Positions 1 to 10,644 of a stretch of 22,523 nucleotides of DNA are shown here, in pieces; position 1 is the stretch's first letter, and every line of letters starts with the position of its first letter. The notes beneath the pieces were generated by a model. The model made no database searches and had not been told where the DNA came from. It saw only the letters and a program-made list of their open reading frames with translations. The DNA is from Circinella minor (lineage: Eukaryota > Mucoromycota > Mucoromycetes > Mucorales > Lichtheimiaceae), in NCBI GenBank assembly GCA_016758965.1, contig JAEPRB010000433.1, positions 1 to 22,523 of the forward strand. Reading direction: 5' to 3'. The position numbers were made by a program, and so were the translations under genes.

Positions 1-254
1 TGGTAGTACGTATGGTGCGATTTTTTTTGTCTGAGCGTAAAATATGAGAAGAAGCTGTGCGATTTTTTTTTTTCACTTCTGAATGGCATTACTAACAGTT
101 TATATGATAGTGTAAAAACTAGTCTACTAAAATATATAATATAAAAATGTATTGGTTATCAGTACCAATGTGTTCAAATATTATACACAAAAGGAAAGAG
201 GTAATCGTCTTGAATTATTCCATTTAGAATAGCTTTATTTTGGTGCAATTTTTT
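1..254 (+). repeat. Inner inverted arm of foldback copy 1 (left)
   Basis: It pairs with 1192-1451 as an inverted repeat with only scattered differences, such as the GTACGTAT and AAGGAAAGAGG variants. It contains the recurring arm motif GTGCGATTTTTTTT twice, near 15 and 57, followed by ACTTCTGAATGGCATT. The same unit recurs, more diverged, in the outer arms. Confidence 0.85.
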
Positions 255-728
255 CTTTGAAAAAAATATAAGTGCTTATCCGTGCGATTTTTCTTCCGAT
301 AACTTAATATTTTCCATATCTCTTATAGTGTGATGCTTCAAGACAAAACTATATAAAATAATAAGTTGAATAGATCCATTTGTAATTACTTTTTAATAAC
401 AAAATTGTTGATGTATTTGGGCAATGTAAAAAGTACTATGAAGGAAATATAAAAATGGACGATAGAAAGAAAAACAAAAGAAAGTTACAGTAAGCAGATA
501 GGAATATTAAGTATTTATATGTAATAATGATAATGATAATATAAGAAGAGATAAATATGTATATGAAAAAAGAAAATTATGTTTTAGTATCATAAAAAGA
601 AAATATAGAGATGGAAAAATAATAATCAAGTCGTGATTATTATACCAAGTAAAGAATTGAATGATGTTATTCTTGTTAATTTTCTGGATACATGTTTTTG
701 CCCATACACAACTTTTTTCCATTCGTAA

Positions 729-994
729 TCATCGCGCATACTCCAAGAGTTTTTCGTCCGCTGCATGTTCCATCTTCATCATGTCGAATTCATTCAGCTT
801 TCCATCTCGTCACGTAGAGCTTCTTTCATATCTTCACGAATTAATCGTTGTTGGATATATGACATAGGTACTGTGAAAGAATAGCCGTGACATCTGCCAG
901 ATCCTCCACGGCTGCCCATAAGAGGGCTTAAAGCAGCATCTGATTTATTGACTTCAAGAGTCTCTATATGTGCTACTTTATGTATCTCATACCT
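729..994 (-). pseudogene. Relic coding segment carried in foldback core, copy 1 (frameshifted)
   Basis: On the minus strand an open frame begins near 994, just after a TTGTAG that looks like a splice acceptor. It contains the peptide YIQQRLIREDMKEALRD. The homologous segment in copy 2 stays open for 86 codons to the same stop. Here a 5-bp insertion (CACGT on the plus strand, near 813) shifts the frame and brings an early stop. I do not recognise the family. It could be a captured host gene fragment or the remains of an element-encoded protein. Differences between the copies in the first half are mostly amino-acid-changing, which suggests no constraint. Confidence 0.5.
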
Positions 995-1191
995 ACAACG
1001 ATAAAACTGTTTTCTGAAGTAGTTTGAAAAATGTCCGACACTATGAAGATAATATATTAATTACTATGTTGAAACCATGTTATTATCGTTGATAAAATCA
1101 AGAAAACAATATCAAAATATCAAATAAATTGATGCTTTAATTTTGTTAAGTTTTATTGTTATTAGTAGATAATTAACGAACTAGCGAGTAA

Positions 1192-1451
1192 GAAAAAAAT
1201 TGCACCAAAATAAAGCTATTCTAAATGGAATAATTCAAGACAATTACCTCCTTTCTTTTGTGTATAATATTTGAACACGTTGGTACTGATAACCAATACA
1301 TTTTTATATTATATATTTTAGTACGTAGACTAGTTTTTACACTATCATATAAACTGTTAGTAATGCCATTCAGAAGTGAAAAAAAAAAATCGCACAGCTT
1401 CTTCTCATATTTTACGCTCAGACAAAAAAAATCGCACCATACGTACTACCA
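1192..1451 (-). repeat. Inner inverted arm of foldback copy 1 (right)
   Basis: It is the reverse complement of 1-254, ending with the GTACTACCA tail at 1451. It is directly followed by the outer arm segment starting AATAAAGCTATTTT. Confidence 0.85.
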
Positions 1452-2022
1452 ATAAAGCTATTTTAATCAAACAATCCAAGAATATTATCTGATTTTTGTG
1501 GATAATATTCAGCAAGTTGATATCAATAACCAGTGATAATCAATACATCTTTAAATATATTATATATTTTAAGAGATTAGTTTTTAAATTAACAAATAAA
1601 TTGTTGCACTGCCATTCAAAAGTAAAAAAAAAAAATCGCACGGATAAGCACTTGTATTTTTTTTTTAAAAAAAAAAAAAACGCATATAATCCACCAAAAG
1701 TATAACCTCTTTTTTGTGTTAATATTCGAGCAAATTGATACTAATGAGCAGTAAAAATTGATATATTTTATATAATCTATTTTATTATAATGGTTTCAAG
1801 CGTGCAAAATTAAATAAAGCGAATATAATTCATAAGGAGTTATTATAGAAAAAAAAATTGTATAGAATCTTAATGAAGTATGTTTAGTAAGAGAAGTCGT
1901 ACGTACTGTTAATATCACAGGAGGATTGGCTATGGCTGTTGGCGCTGTACCACTACAGTTGAAAACCCGCCAGAAAAATATCGCACCGCGAAGAAAAAAA
2001 AATCGCACAGGTAGAACTACCC
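1452..2022 (-). repeat. Outer arm of foldback copy 1, two diverged tandem units
   Basis: It is the reverse complement of 19450-20012. It contains two internal units. The inner unit (about 1452-1640) repeats the layout of the inner arm: an ATATTATATATTTTA-like stretch, then GCCATTCA, then poly-A, then ATCGCACGGATAAGCACTTG. The outer unit (about 1640-2022) ends in GGTAGAACTACC. Each unit joins the next through the TCGCACGGATAAGCACTTGTA / poly-T / poly-A boundary motif. Confidence 0.75.
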
Positions 2023-4107
2023 TATAGATATCTCATAGAAAAGACTGTTTAGCAAAGTTTTCGGTTGCACTTTACAACCAAAATTGAACTCAGTGAAGAA
2101 CTATATAATCAATTATATCCTTAGAATAATTCTTTAGCAAATTGTATTGAGATTAGTCTTAATGATAAAATAATGGATCTATAAAAATATTTGATGATGT
2201 AAGTGCTCTAATAGCATCCTTTGTCGTAGCTGTCGCATTTTGAATTTGCGTGCACAATCATGCTTTTCATAAGCCTTTAAACAATGATGATCGGCCTACG
2301 TGATCTCTCTTTTTTATCCCCAGTCTTTTCACTATCTTCTTTTCCTCCCTTTGGAATTCTGTGATCGGTTCCCTTTACTGAATAACAAATGATATCAGGA
2401 CTGATAAAAAGTATTACCCAACAATCACAGTTATTCTACGTAGCTACTATATATATATTCTTTATTATCAATGGAAGATAATTTTTGCTACTAATCCATT
2501 GTTCCATACAAATATAGTAAATAAAAAGCGTGTTGCTAGTCGGGAGAATACGATTGTGCTTATCTTTATTTTGTTTCATTGGACGCCGGTATTTTGCTTT
2601 TCAGATGAAATCGCTGTTATTTTTATAGTTTAAAGAATCTTGGAGAAAAAAATCCCTATTTTCCTTGTTCATCCTTTTTGTTTCATCGATGAGCATCGAA
2701 TGACTAAATGAAACAGCTTTACTATTCGAGCTTCTTTTCGATTTATTTCACATATGAACAAACCCCTATGTATCAATCTCTTTGTCTGATATATTATATA
2801 ATTGAAATGTGAATATATAAGCTTTAACTGATACGTACGTAGGCACTTAGTTATTATCAGGTGATTATAAATAATGTCAAGCTCCTCTATCTTTTCGTGC
2901 AAAGCATCTTGCAAAAATGAACAATAAGAAATAGTCAGTCACTTTGCAGAAATAGGTAAATAAAAAATGAATTACATAATTTTATTTATGTAAAACTTAT
3001 AAAAAAAATGGACATGCTTTTATATGATAAGAAACTGTACATCTTAAAATATCCAGTTTGATATTAATAAAGAAGCTTTGTTATTATCATAATAATAACG
3101 ACCTTTATAGCAACGTTGGCTACATGCAAATGATCTGGTTTTTGCCAATGAACAAGTTTTGTACTAGACTATATATGGTATGGTATCATTCGTTGATCAT
3201 TTAATTTACCAACCAAAAACGTTTTATTTTTATAACATCGTGAATACATTCTTAAATAATGATGGGATCGAAGAATTAAAGAAAAAAAAAGATCATGTCA
3301 TAAATATATAAGCTCAAATGGTATAGTTTTGCATATATATTAAAAAGGCGGGAAAAAAAAACATATATATGCTAAATAAATAAACATGGATTCGATATTG
3401 CAGTTACATCTGATTTTTTATGCTGCGACGCAAAGGGTTATAAAATTATTTTTAAGAAAAAAAGTATCACCTATTATTAACTTCTATAGTGACCAACAAA
3501 AAAAACCACGTTGTCATTTAGAACATGATAGTATATCCGACTTTACTTATATTTATGGTCCTCTACATGATTGCTGAGGAATATATGCTTAAGTTAGAAT
3601 ATATTATATAATATTTTTTTTTTCATATTTAACATTTATAGAATTTTCGCTTACTGTATATTTAACAAATGATCTCATTATCATTAATAATTAATATCTT
3701 GAATAAGGATATCAATAATCTCACATCGTCATACTATATATATATATACATTTTTATATATTAATTAAGATCTAAATTACAGCTATGACATATATATTTA
3801 ATTAACCCGAATAATTTTTTTCTACTTTTTTATTATTAAAAAATTATTGTTGGTGGCTTCTAATATATATATATATATATATATATTATGACGAATTTTA
3901 GTGGTTCTGTGTGTAATATATCTAATACACTATTTCATATGGAAAGAACAAAATAATAATAATCAGAATGTCTTATTGTATATAGCTCATAAGAAGAAAC
4001 TTGTGTTGATCCAGAAACCGGAAAGTACTTTTTCTTTTTTTCTAGTAAGAAATGAAGGGGAAAAGAAATTTAAAACAAATTCCCTATTTTGTAGAGCGGA
4101 CCTGTAA
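2023..4107. other. AT-rich gene-poor stretch with possible coding scraps
   Basis: No intact gene can be supported here. On the minus strand between about 2450 and 2185, short coding-like frames occur in two different phases: a Lys/Arg-rich stretch with KKERSRRP, and one with KFKMRQLRQRMLLEHL ending at a stop. An 81-codon frame lies at 2669-2914 (-) and a 63-codon frame at 3386-3577 (+). None resembles a family I know or joins its neighbours through clear splice sites. They could be remnants of decayed genes or chance frames. The rest is AT-rich sequence, presumably including distal upstream sequence of the bZIP gene. Confidence 0.4.
3863..3886. repeat. (AT)n microsatellite
   Basis: An uninterrupted AT dinucleotide run of about 12 units, about 440 bp upstream of the bZIP start codon. 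Confidence 0.9.
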
Positions 4108-4327
4108 TTTTACCAACAACAAAAAAAAAATGTTCGTATCGCAATAATTGCTCTGTGTAACTATACCTGAGAGGAAGGGGAAAAACCAAGAATAAACACA
4201 GAGTCCCCATAACCAAAACTTCTTGTTTCTTCTCTCACACGCTCTCTCTTTACTTTCCCCCCTAAATTTCTATTTACTTTGTAGTCCAAAACCCATTTTT
4301 CTAAACTTATTTCTTTTTAATGAAAAA
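4108..4327 (+). promoter_or_regulatory. Proximal upstream region and CT-rich leader of the bZIP gene
   Basis: The last 110 bp before the start codon are strongly pyrimidine-rich (TTCTTGTTTCTTCTCTC and CTCTCTCTTTAC), typical of fungal transcription start regions and leaders. AGGGG/CCCCT pentamers, the core of the yeast stress-response element, occur near 4176 (AAGGGG) and 4258 (CCCCCCT). They are short enough to be chance. An upstream ATG at 4223 is in frame with the coding sequence without a stop. It would add 35 mostly hydrophobic residues encoded by the CT-rich leader, so I treat it as untranslated. Confidence 0.4.
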
Positions 4328-6293
4328 ATGAGTAATAATAACAATAACGAAAATAATGCATTTATTAATTGGATTTTAACCCAAGATCCATCATCCGTTG
4401 GATTTAGTCAGCAACAACAACAATTCCCACAGCCACAACAACAACAAACTTGTTCAACAATGCCTCCAACTTCGAATTGTCAAATTCCTTTGGCAAATCC
4501 AGAATTATTACCCTATATTTTGAATGGCTCGACACCATCTGCTAATGCAACAACAACAACAACTAATACACCTAATGCTGTCAACTATCCACTTTTACCT
4601 TCTACAGTACCTATGGAAGCACCTGCACCAACCGAAACTATCTCGTCTTCTTCTGATAATTCTACTGCACCTAATCCACACAGTAGTCCTGTCGAAGACT
4701 TTAAAACAGAGACAGCAATTACTTTTGGTAATAATAGTGGTTGTAATAACAACAGTAATAATAATAACAGTAATAATCAAAAAGATTTGAGTTACCTTGG
4801 TAACGGAGGTGATATGAAACATCATCAACATCGTTCAGACGACGATGATGATTATTTATCGGAATCACAGCTTAAAATGATGACTTCTAAAGAACGTCGA
4901 CAGTTAAGAAATAAGATTTCCGCCAGAAAATTCAGGAATCGCCGAAAGGGTAAATTATTTTTTTATTTGTTATATTTTTTGGTTCAATCATTTCATGTCA
5001 TTATCATCATCCTTCCATTTAAATAATAATCATAATGCTTAAAAATATATTATTATCATTATTATATATTTAGAATATATTTCCATGTTAGAAGCCGAAG
5101 TTCAAAAGCAAAAGGCCGAGAATAATCAATTACGATTAGAAGTGACCTTCATCCGTACTACAGCTGACAAGTTACAAAAGGAAAATGATCAGTTGCGTTT
5201 GGATTTGGCATTGTGTAGAAAGGGGATTAAATCAAACTCTTCTGCTAATAACAACGAAGACAGTGTTGACAATGGTCAAAACAACAAAAACACTAACAAC
5301 ACTACAACAACTATTATGCCTGCTGCTCATACAGTTCCATCATCCAATCGATCCTCCTCATTGTCACCTCCCTCATTAAACAATAGCTCTTTTAATGACA
5401 GTAGCAATGGTTCAACGTCAGATTGTTCTTCTTCTACTTCAAGTAACAATAATCCATCACCTCCTGAATTGATCGATCAATGGGATTTGGTATTTAATGA
5501 TAATCAATTGATTAATTATCCTCTGCAACCTCAACAACAATTGCAAGTGCAACAGCAACAACAGCAACAACAATTCTCTTCTACTGCTTCGTTACCATCA
5601 CAACAACAACAGCAGCAGCAATATCAACACCAGTATTATCCTTATCACAATACATATTTAGCTCATGCTGCTATACCCGATTGGGACTTGCACGAAATAT
5701 TAAAAAAGGAGAAGGATGAATCAATAACATCCAATGATTTATTCCGTAAATATCCACTCCTTGCACCAGCACTCATGTCAATTGTTCTTGGTCACACTAT
5801 GTCCATGACAACAGAAGATTTGGTTTCCAATACAAAGTTATTACCGCCACCATCTGATCCTTTATTTATGCCACCAAAGGATGAATTAACTCGATTCCTT
5901 CCCAATGAATTATTTTTTGGTCCAAAGATTCGTAGTAATAATAGTTCTTATAACAATATGTCTAAGAAATTGGGTATTTTAACAGGTGAAGATTTCCGAT
6001 CAATTTGGGAAGCACAACAAAAACATTATGGTAGTATGGATTATAGCCTGGATGATTGGAACCCTGATGAAGAAGATGAAACAGATGATAAAAAGGAAAT
6101 CGTGTATGTTCGTATTGGTAATGGAGATAATGGATTACCAAAGTATTGTCCATTAAATTGGATTCAACGTCAATTTTGTAAATTTGTTTATGATTATGTG
6201 ATTGCAAAGTATCCTCATCTTGAAACACCTGCTCAACAATACCTTCCTTTGTGTGACAAATTTCGTCGTCAACAAATGATCACCATGGCTTAA
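4328..6293 (+). CDS. bZIP transcription factor, Asn/Gln-rich
   Basis: A sequence-specific nuclear DNA-binding regulator. The exons are 4328-4949 and 5074-6293, with a 124-bp GT-AG intron (GTAAAT...TTTAG), giving 613 aa. Splicing restores a perfect bZIP: basic region NKISARKFR (N195-x7-R203), then the invariant nine-residue spacing to L213. Zipper heptads continue at positions 220 (Q), 227 (L), 234 (I), 241 (L) and 248 (L). The N-terminal 190 residues are Asn, Gln, Ser and Pro rich. Polyglutamine runs lie around 5530-5620. The C-terminal part, from about PDWDLHEIL onward, is better ordered, with a conserved-looking FRKYPLLAPALMSIVLGHT segment. The ATG at 4328 was chosen because 4223 lies in the leader. 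The target genes and the exact subfamily (AP-1/ATF-like) cannot be told. The gene converges on the Atg22-like gene. Confidence 0.92.
4950..5073 (+). other. bZIP intron, between basic region and zipper
   Basis: GTAAAT donor and ATATTTAG acceptor, phase 1. It lies immediately after the basic-region sequence NRRK, so the DNA-contacting part and the dimerisation part are on separate exons. Reading through the intron gives a tail rich in Phe, Leu and Ile and a stop at 5026. Confidence 0.9.
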
Positions 6294-6768
6294 CTTTTCT
6301 TTTATTACCCTCTTTTTAAAACCACGTTCCCTTTTTTTATAACATCTCTTGTCTCTCTTTTTCTTTTTTCTCTTTCTCTCTCACACATACAAACATACAT
6401 CACAAATATTATTCTTCTTTTTTCATTGTTACTGGACTCTTTATTTCCTTTTTTACATTCATTTCCTTTCTGTAAATAATATTTTGCTTTTTTTTTTCAT
6501 TATTTTTCTTTTTCATTTTTCTTCTATTATTATTATTATTATGCCTACCATTTCCCAAATAGCAAACATTCCTTTCCTTTCTTTTTTGAAACAAGTCATT
6601 TTTTTTTGAAAAAAATTTATCAATTTTTCTTTTCATTTTTTAATAATAATAAACACAAACTCATATCAAATTTAAATCATTAGTAATAATTTTTTTACAT
6701 GTAACAAAATAAAAACAAAACAAATATAATCAGATTAAAAAGAAAAACAAAAGTAACATAAAAGAACA
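6294..6768. other. Convergent intergenic 3' region
   Basis: 475 bp between the stop codons of the bZIP gene (+) and the Atg22-like gene (-). It is T-rich and CT-rich on the plus strand, with ATT repeats near 6530 and AATAATAATAAAC near 6640. It presumably holds both polyadenylation regions. No gene is seen. Confidence 0.6.
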
Positions 6769-9554
6769 TTAAAATCCATAACCATGATTATTATATCCAT
6801 CCGCTGATTTTTGATAATTATTAGTGTTATTTGATGAAGGTGCAATAGAAGAATTAGTTCCTGTTTCTCCTGTTATAGGTGGTATATACAGTACTTCATT
6901 TTCACCTTCACTATTCATCATATCATCATCAGTATCATGATCTAAAAACCCATTGTCTCCTCTTAATATGGCTTGTTGAGATTTTCTTCGTTCTTGTTCT
7001 TCATAAACTTTCAATCGAACTTCAGCCTTTTCCATATTTATAAAAGCAATGACTACAAGTGGAAGAACAGCAGTAATAGCGCATAATACAAATCCAGTTC
7101 GAGTATTTCGTGTAGCTTCTGTTACTGCACTGATAATAGCAGGACCAATGAATTGAGCTATTTTGGATACAATACCAAATAATGAGAAAAACATATTTTC
7201 TCGTCCAATAGGTATTAACTCGGACCTATATGTTTTTAAGCGAAAAAAAAAACAAAGAATTAATATTTCCATTGGTAAAAAAAAAAAAAAGGGATAAATG
7301 ATTTTTTTTTTGTTATAAGTTAAATGAATAAAACATATAAACTTTTACATCAATGTTTGAGAATAAGCATAAAATGGCGCAGTAAATATTCCAAACTACA
7401 AACGTAAAAAATATTTTTATTAGTTAGCCAGTCAATCATGGAGTTCCATCAAATATAATACAATATATGTACCCAAGCATTATAAACCCATATTCCTGCC
7501 TCGGTCCGAAATCCAATAGTTGAACTACCAATTCCAACACAACACCAGATAGGCATTAAGGCAGAAAATCCAGTGGAAATTTGTAACATAGTTTTGGTGC
7601 TAAGATGAAATCGCTTTTGTACATGTAAAAATAAAAAACATCCAATAATGGAACAGACAGCTTGAACTAGGCTTAAATAGGTTTGCATTAGACCATCATA
7701 ATCAGTGATTGTATAGGTTAACACTTGCGTCACTGCATTCATGCTTTGAACAGCATCAAAGAGTAAAAAATAAGCAAGAAGAAATACAAATGTTTGTGGC
7801 AGTCGACGATATTCTTTCAATGCTGTACCTACTACATTTCGTGTAAATATATTTTTGTTGAATATTTCACAGTGAGTATGTCCATAATATAATACATAAG
7901 GTTCTTCTTCACATCCATTTCATTAATATCAAACTGCATTATACCAAAAATACGTATATACTATCTATTTCCCACTTTTTTTTTTCTTGAAAAATAATAA
8001 TAAAAAATAACAAAATATATACTTTACGTGTTTTCCAACCATATGTAAAATAATTTGCATTTCGTGGTAATGGTGGACCTGGTCGTTTCTTTTGTACGAT
8101 AAACCAAGGAATAGCACATAATAACCAGTAAGCACCGCACATGGCGCTATAAATCGAATTACTATACGTCGGAACATTGTCCCATGATGTGTTATATCGT
8201 AAAGCCAATGCATTGCCCACAATGATATTAAAGATCGATATAACAAAAAAACCAATGTTGGACCAAGCTGTAGAAATAGTAGAGATATGATTTCGACTAA
8301 ACGATTCAATCACAGTATAATCCTCTTCACTAATAACAGTACTGCGTTTGGCTGCACGTACTTTTGGATCATTAATGGCTAATTGAGGGAAAATGGCCCA
8401 ATAGAATACGAGAGAGGCACCATAAGAAACTTGTAATATAAGCATGATAAGCATAGGTACACCCCAATAAGAACTAGCACTTTCGTTGAATGCTAAAAAA
8501 GCGATCTGTGCTGCACAAGAAACGATGGTGACGACAAAAAGGATATTTTGACTGTTGTTTCCATAATCGGCCAAGGAACCTATATGACCATCACGTATCA
8601 TAATATTATGAAAATAATTAATTACGTAAAAGAAAAGAAATTGTTTGTTGTATCCGTAATAACAATAATAGTAGTAGAAACAATAATAAAATTATTTAAT
8701 GTTTGTTGTATATATATATAGAAGTTTTTTTCTTTTGTGTTTTTTTTTTACTTTGGTTACCTATCGTTGTTAACAATAAAGCCTGAATCAATGCGTTTAT
8801 TCCACTAAACATAAGCATAACACTGTCAACGCTAAGATTGGTAGATCCCATACGAATGATACAGATATTATCACTACTGCAGGGAACTGTACCCTCAGGA
8901 CCCTGTGTTGGGTCCCACCCTGTTCTACTTATAAGATATTGCACCATATTAGGCGCGTAACTATAATTGTTTATCTAATCACGAGACAAAAATTTTTTTT
9001 TTGAATAGTTGTTGGATATAAATATATATTTTAGTAGTTAGCCTTGCTCTTCTTATCTTGTTTATGTATGCATAAATATATATAGATTTTTTTTTGCTAC
9101 TACTGCTATCATTACTATTACTTACTCCATTATTCTAATTGGTTATTATTATTATAATTATTTTTCGGTGTTTAGATAGATTTGTTGTATTTAACAATAA
9201 ATAATCCTATATATTATTAATATTCGCTTTATCATAAGAAAAAAGTTGCTAATGTAAATAATATTACCCCGTTACTATTATTATTTTTAAATAAACATTA
9301 GATAATATTAGTTATTGTGATTCTTTACTGTACGTACAAGATATTTTTTTAGAATGTATCCAACTAATAATTAATAAAAAATTGCGTTTTACTTGCTAGT
9401 AGAAATAATAAGCCCATCGTTCCCATGGTGTCGTTTGCGGAATTTTATCCCAATCTGGTAGTGGTTCTCCGCTATTCTTGATCTCTTCGTCTGTTGGATA
9501 TTCTCGATTCAATGTCAAAATACGATTCCAATCTAAATATATCGATGAAAACAT
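6769..9554 (-). CDS. ATG22-like: Atg22-like vacuolar MFS transporter
   Basis: Members of the Atg22 branch of the major facilitator superfamily sit in the vacuole membrane and export amino acids released by autophagy. The exons, in order on the minus strand, are 9554-9397, 8960-8761, 8579-8028, 7831-7473, 7395-7349 and 7225-6769. Phases agree throughout and give 590 aa. About 12 membrane segments are visible: a weak first one around residues 48-58, then about 95-118 and onward to TGFVLCAITAVLPLVVIAFI near the C-terminus. Family signatures are GSLADYGN after segment 2, GPPLP followed by TYGWK before the central loop, and YAYSQTLMSELIP then GRENMFFSLFG late in the protein. The C-terminal 90 residues are polar and acidic. 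Intron 1 (436 bp) needs a GC-AG boundary. The junction at 8028/7831 is the least certain, because the acceptor could be three bases later. The precise substrate is inferred from the family only. Confidence 0.88.
8961..9396 (-). other. GC-AG intron 1 of the Atg22-like gene (436 bp)
   Basis: The donor reads GCAAGT on the minus strand, which is the classic GC-AG consensus, and the acceptor is ATTATAG. Using the nearby GTAAAA as donor would leave an in-frame TAG before the splice. With GC-AG the frame joins as tyrosine and continues YAPNMVQYL. At 436 bp it is the longest of the six-exon gene's introns, and I see no coding segment inside it. Confidence 0.7.
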
Positions 9555-10644
9555 CCTTTTTCGTTTATTATTCTTATTATTGAAAAGTTTCGAGAAAGAG
9601 TAATAATGAAGAGGGATAATAAAAAAAATATAAGTTATAATAATACTAAAAAAGAAACAAAAAGAAAATCGAAAAAAAAATGGAAGAGGGAAAGAAGAGC
9701 AGGTGGTGACAATTTTTTTTTTTACCTTTAGCCTCTCCTATTTTAGTTCTTTCCACTTGCTCTCTCTCTTTCCCTCCTTCTTACATGCTTGAAACAACTA
9801 CAATAAACATATATGCGTGTGATTATGCATTGATCTTTTTCTTTTTCTTTGGGGGGATGGGATGGGGGGAGGTCTTTCGGCCACCTTTCTTAGTTCAAGC
9901 AAAAAACATCTGTGTATATACAAATATGCCTGTCACAGACTCGTTTCTATTATTTTCTTATTTAAACTATGGCAATGGATAGTGACTCATGAAAATAATA
10001 ATAATAATAACAATAGTTCGAAACAGGTCATCAGGCCTAGCAAAAAAAACACTACATATGACATCTTGGAAAGCAAAAAAAAAAAAAAAGGAGAGCATAC
10101 ACATATCCGAAAGGGCATTAGTTGTCCGATCTGACTGTTTTATACTCCCGCCTCGTCTGCTTTTGATTCTTCGTGTTACTACTACTATGTACTGTAAGCC
10201 ATCATTCCTTTTTCTATTTTGACAAGTATATTAGACTAGGCCTATATTCACTACATTAATATATAACCAAAAAGCATCGATTTTTTTCTTAAAAAAAGAA
10301 GAAAGGAAAAACTAAACTAACCAAGTTAGTTTTCTTTTTTATGCAATTTAAATATAAAATAATATTAATAGTAACAATAGATAAAGAGAACAAAGTTATA
10401 CATTGAACAAAGCCAAGAAAAAAAAATTACAATATAATATTAGAAAAGGAAAAAAAAAAACTGGGAGATGGACGTGGTGAAACAAAGGATGGAGTTATAG
10501 GATTATTAAGATAAACGATAAAAAGTAATATAATTACCGATATGAGGATAAAACGAAAAACAGAGGGAAAAAAACCAGAAATTTTATAAAAAAAAAAGTG
10601 ATGGAATCGGGCGAATAAGTGTGAACCAAATCATTATATCTTTT
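9555..10644. other. Intergenic region: Atg22-like promoter and Cdc50 3' flank
   Basis: About 1.1 kb between two tandem minus-strand genes. Next to the Atg22-like start it is pyrimidine-rich in the sense direction. A possible leader intron (GTAAAA near 9726 to TTTTTTAG near 9640, minus strand) can be seen but not proven. Around 9851-9872 a dense G-run (G6-AT-G3-AT-G6-A-GG) stands out in this AT-rich DNA; it is C-rich on the sense strand of the Atg22-like gene. An AAACTAAC/GTTAGTTT hairpin lies near 10313-10331. No gene is supported: the small frames at 9785-10222 overlap one another and are low complexity. Confidence 0.5.

Larger units (their letters stand above)
1..2022. mobile_element. Foldback-type element, copy 1 (left end outside window)
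   Basis: Positions 1-254 are the near-exact reverse complement of 1192-1451, forming inner inverted arms around a core of about 940 bp. Positions 1452-2022 are a further arm segment whose reverse complement is found at 19450-20012 in copy 2. The outer end is the short palindromic motif GGTAGAACTACC followed by C, ending at 2022. The left outer arm is presumably outside the window, because base 1 matches an arm position (20014) that in copy 2 is preceded by another 560 bp of arm. No transposase is visible, so the element is probably non-autonomous. The target-site duplication cannot be read, because each copy shows only one outer end. Confidence 0.8.

Noticed and set aside
507..722. 71-codon minus-strand frame in the foldback core as a gene
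   Set aside because: It lies after the stop of the relic segment and differs between copies mainly by amino-acid changes, so it is probably non-coding.
2290..2345. KKERSRRPIIIV peptide resembling the PIIIVP motif of Cdc73-type proteins
   Set aside because: The match is only a few residues, stops at once, and the rest of the domain is missing.
4223..4327. Upstream in-frame ATG giving the bZIP protein a hydrophobic, signal-like N-terminus
   Set aside because: The sequence is a CT-rich leader whose translation is Leu/Ser/Phe by composition, and a nuclear factor should not carry a signal peptide.
4595..4831. Antisense frames across the bZIP exons
   Set aside because: They are shadows of the Asn/Gln-rich coding repeats.
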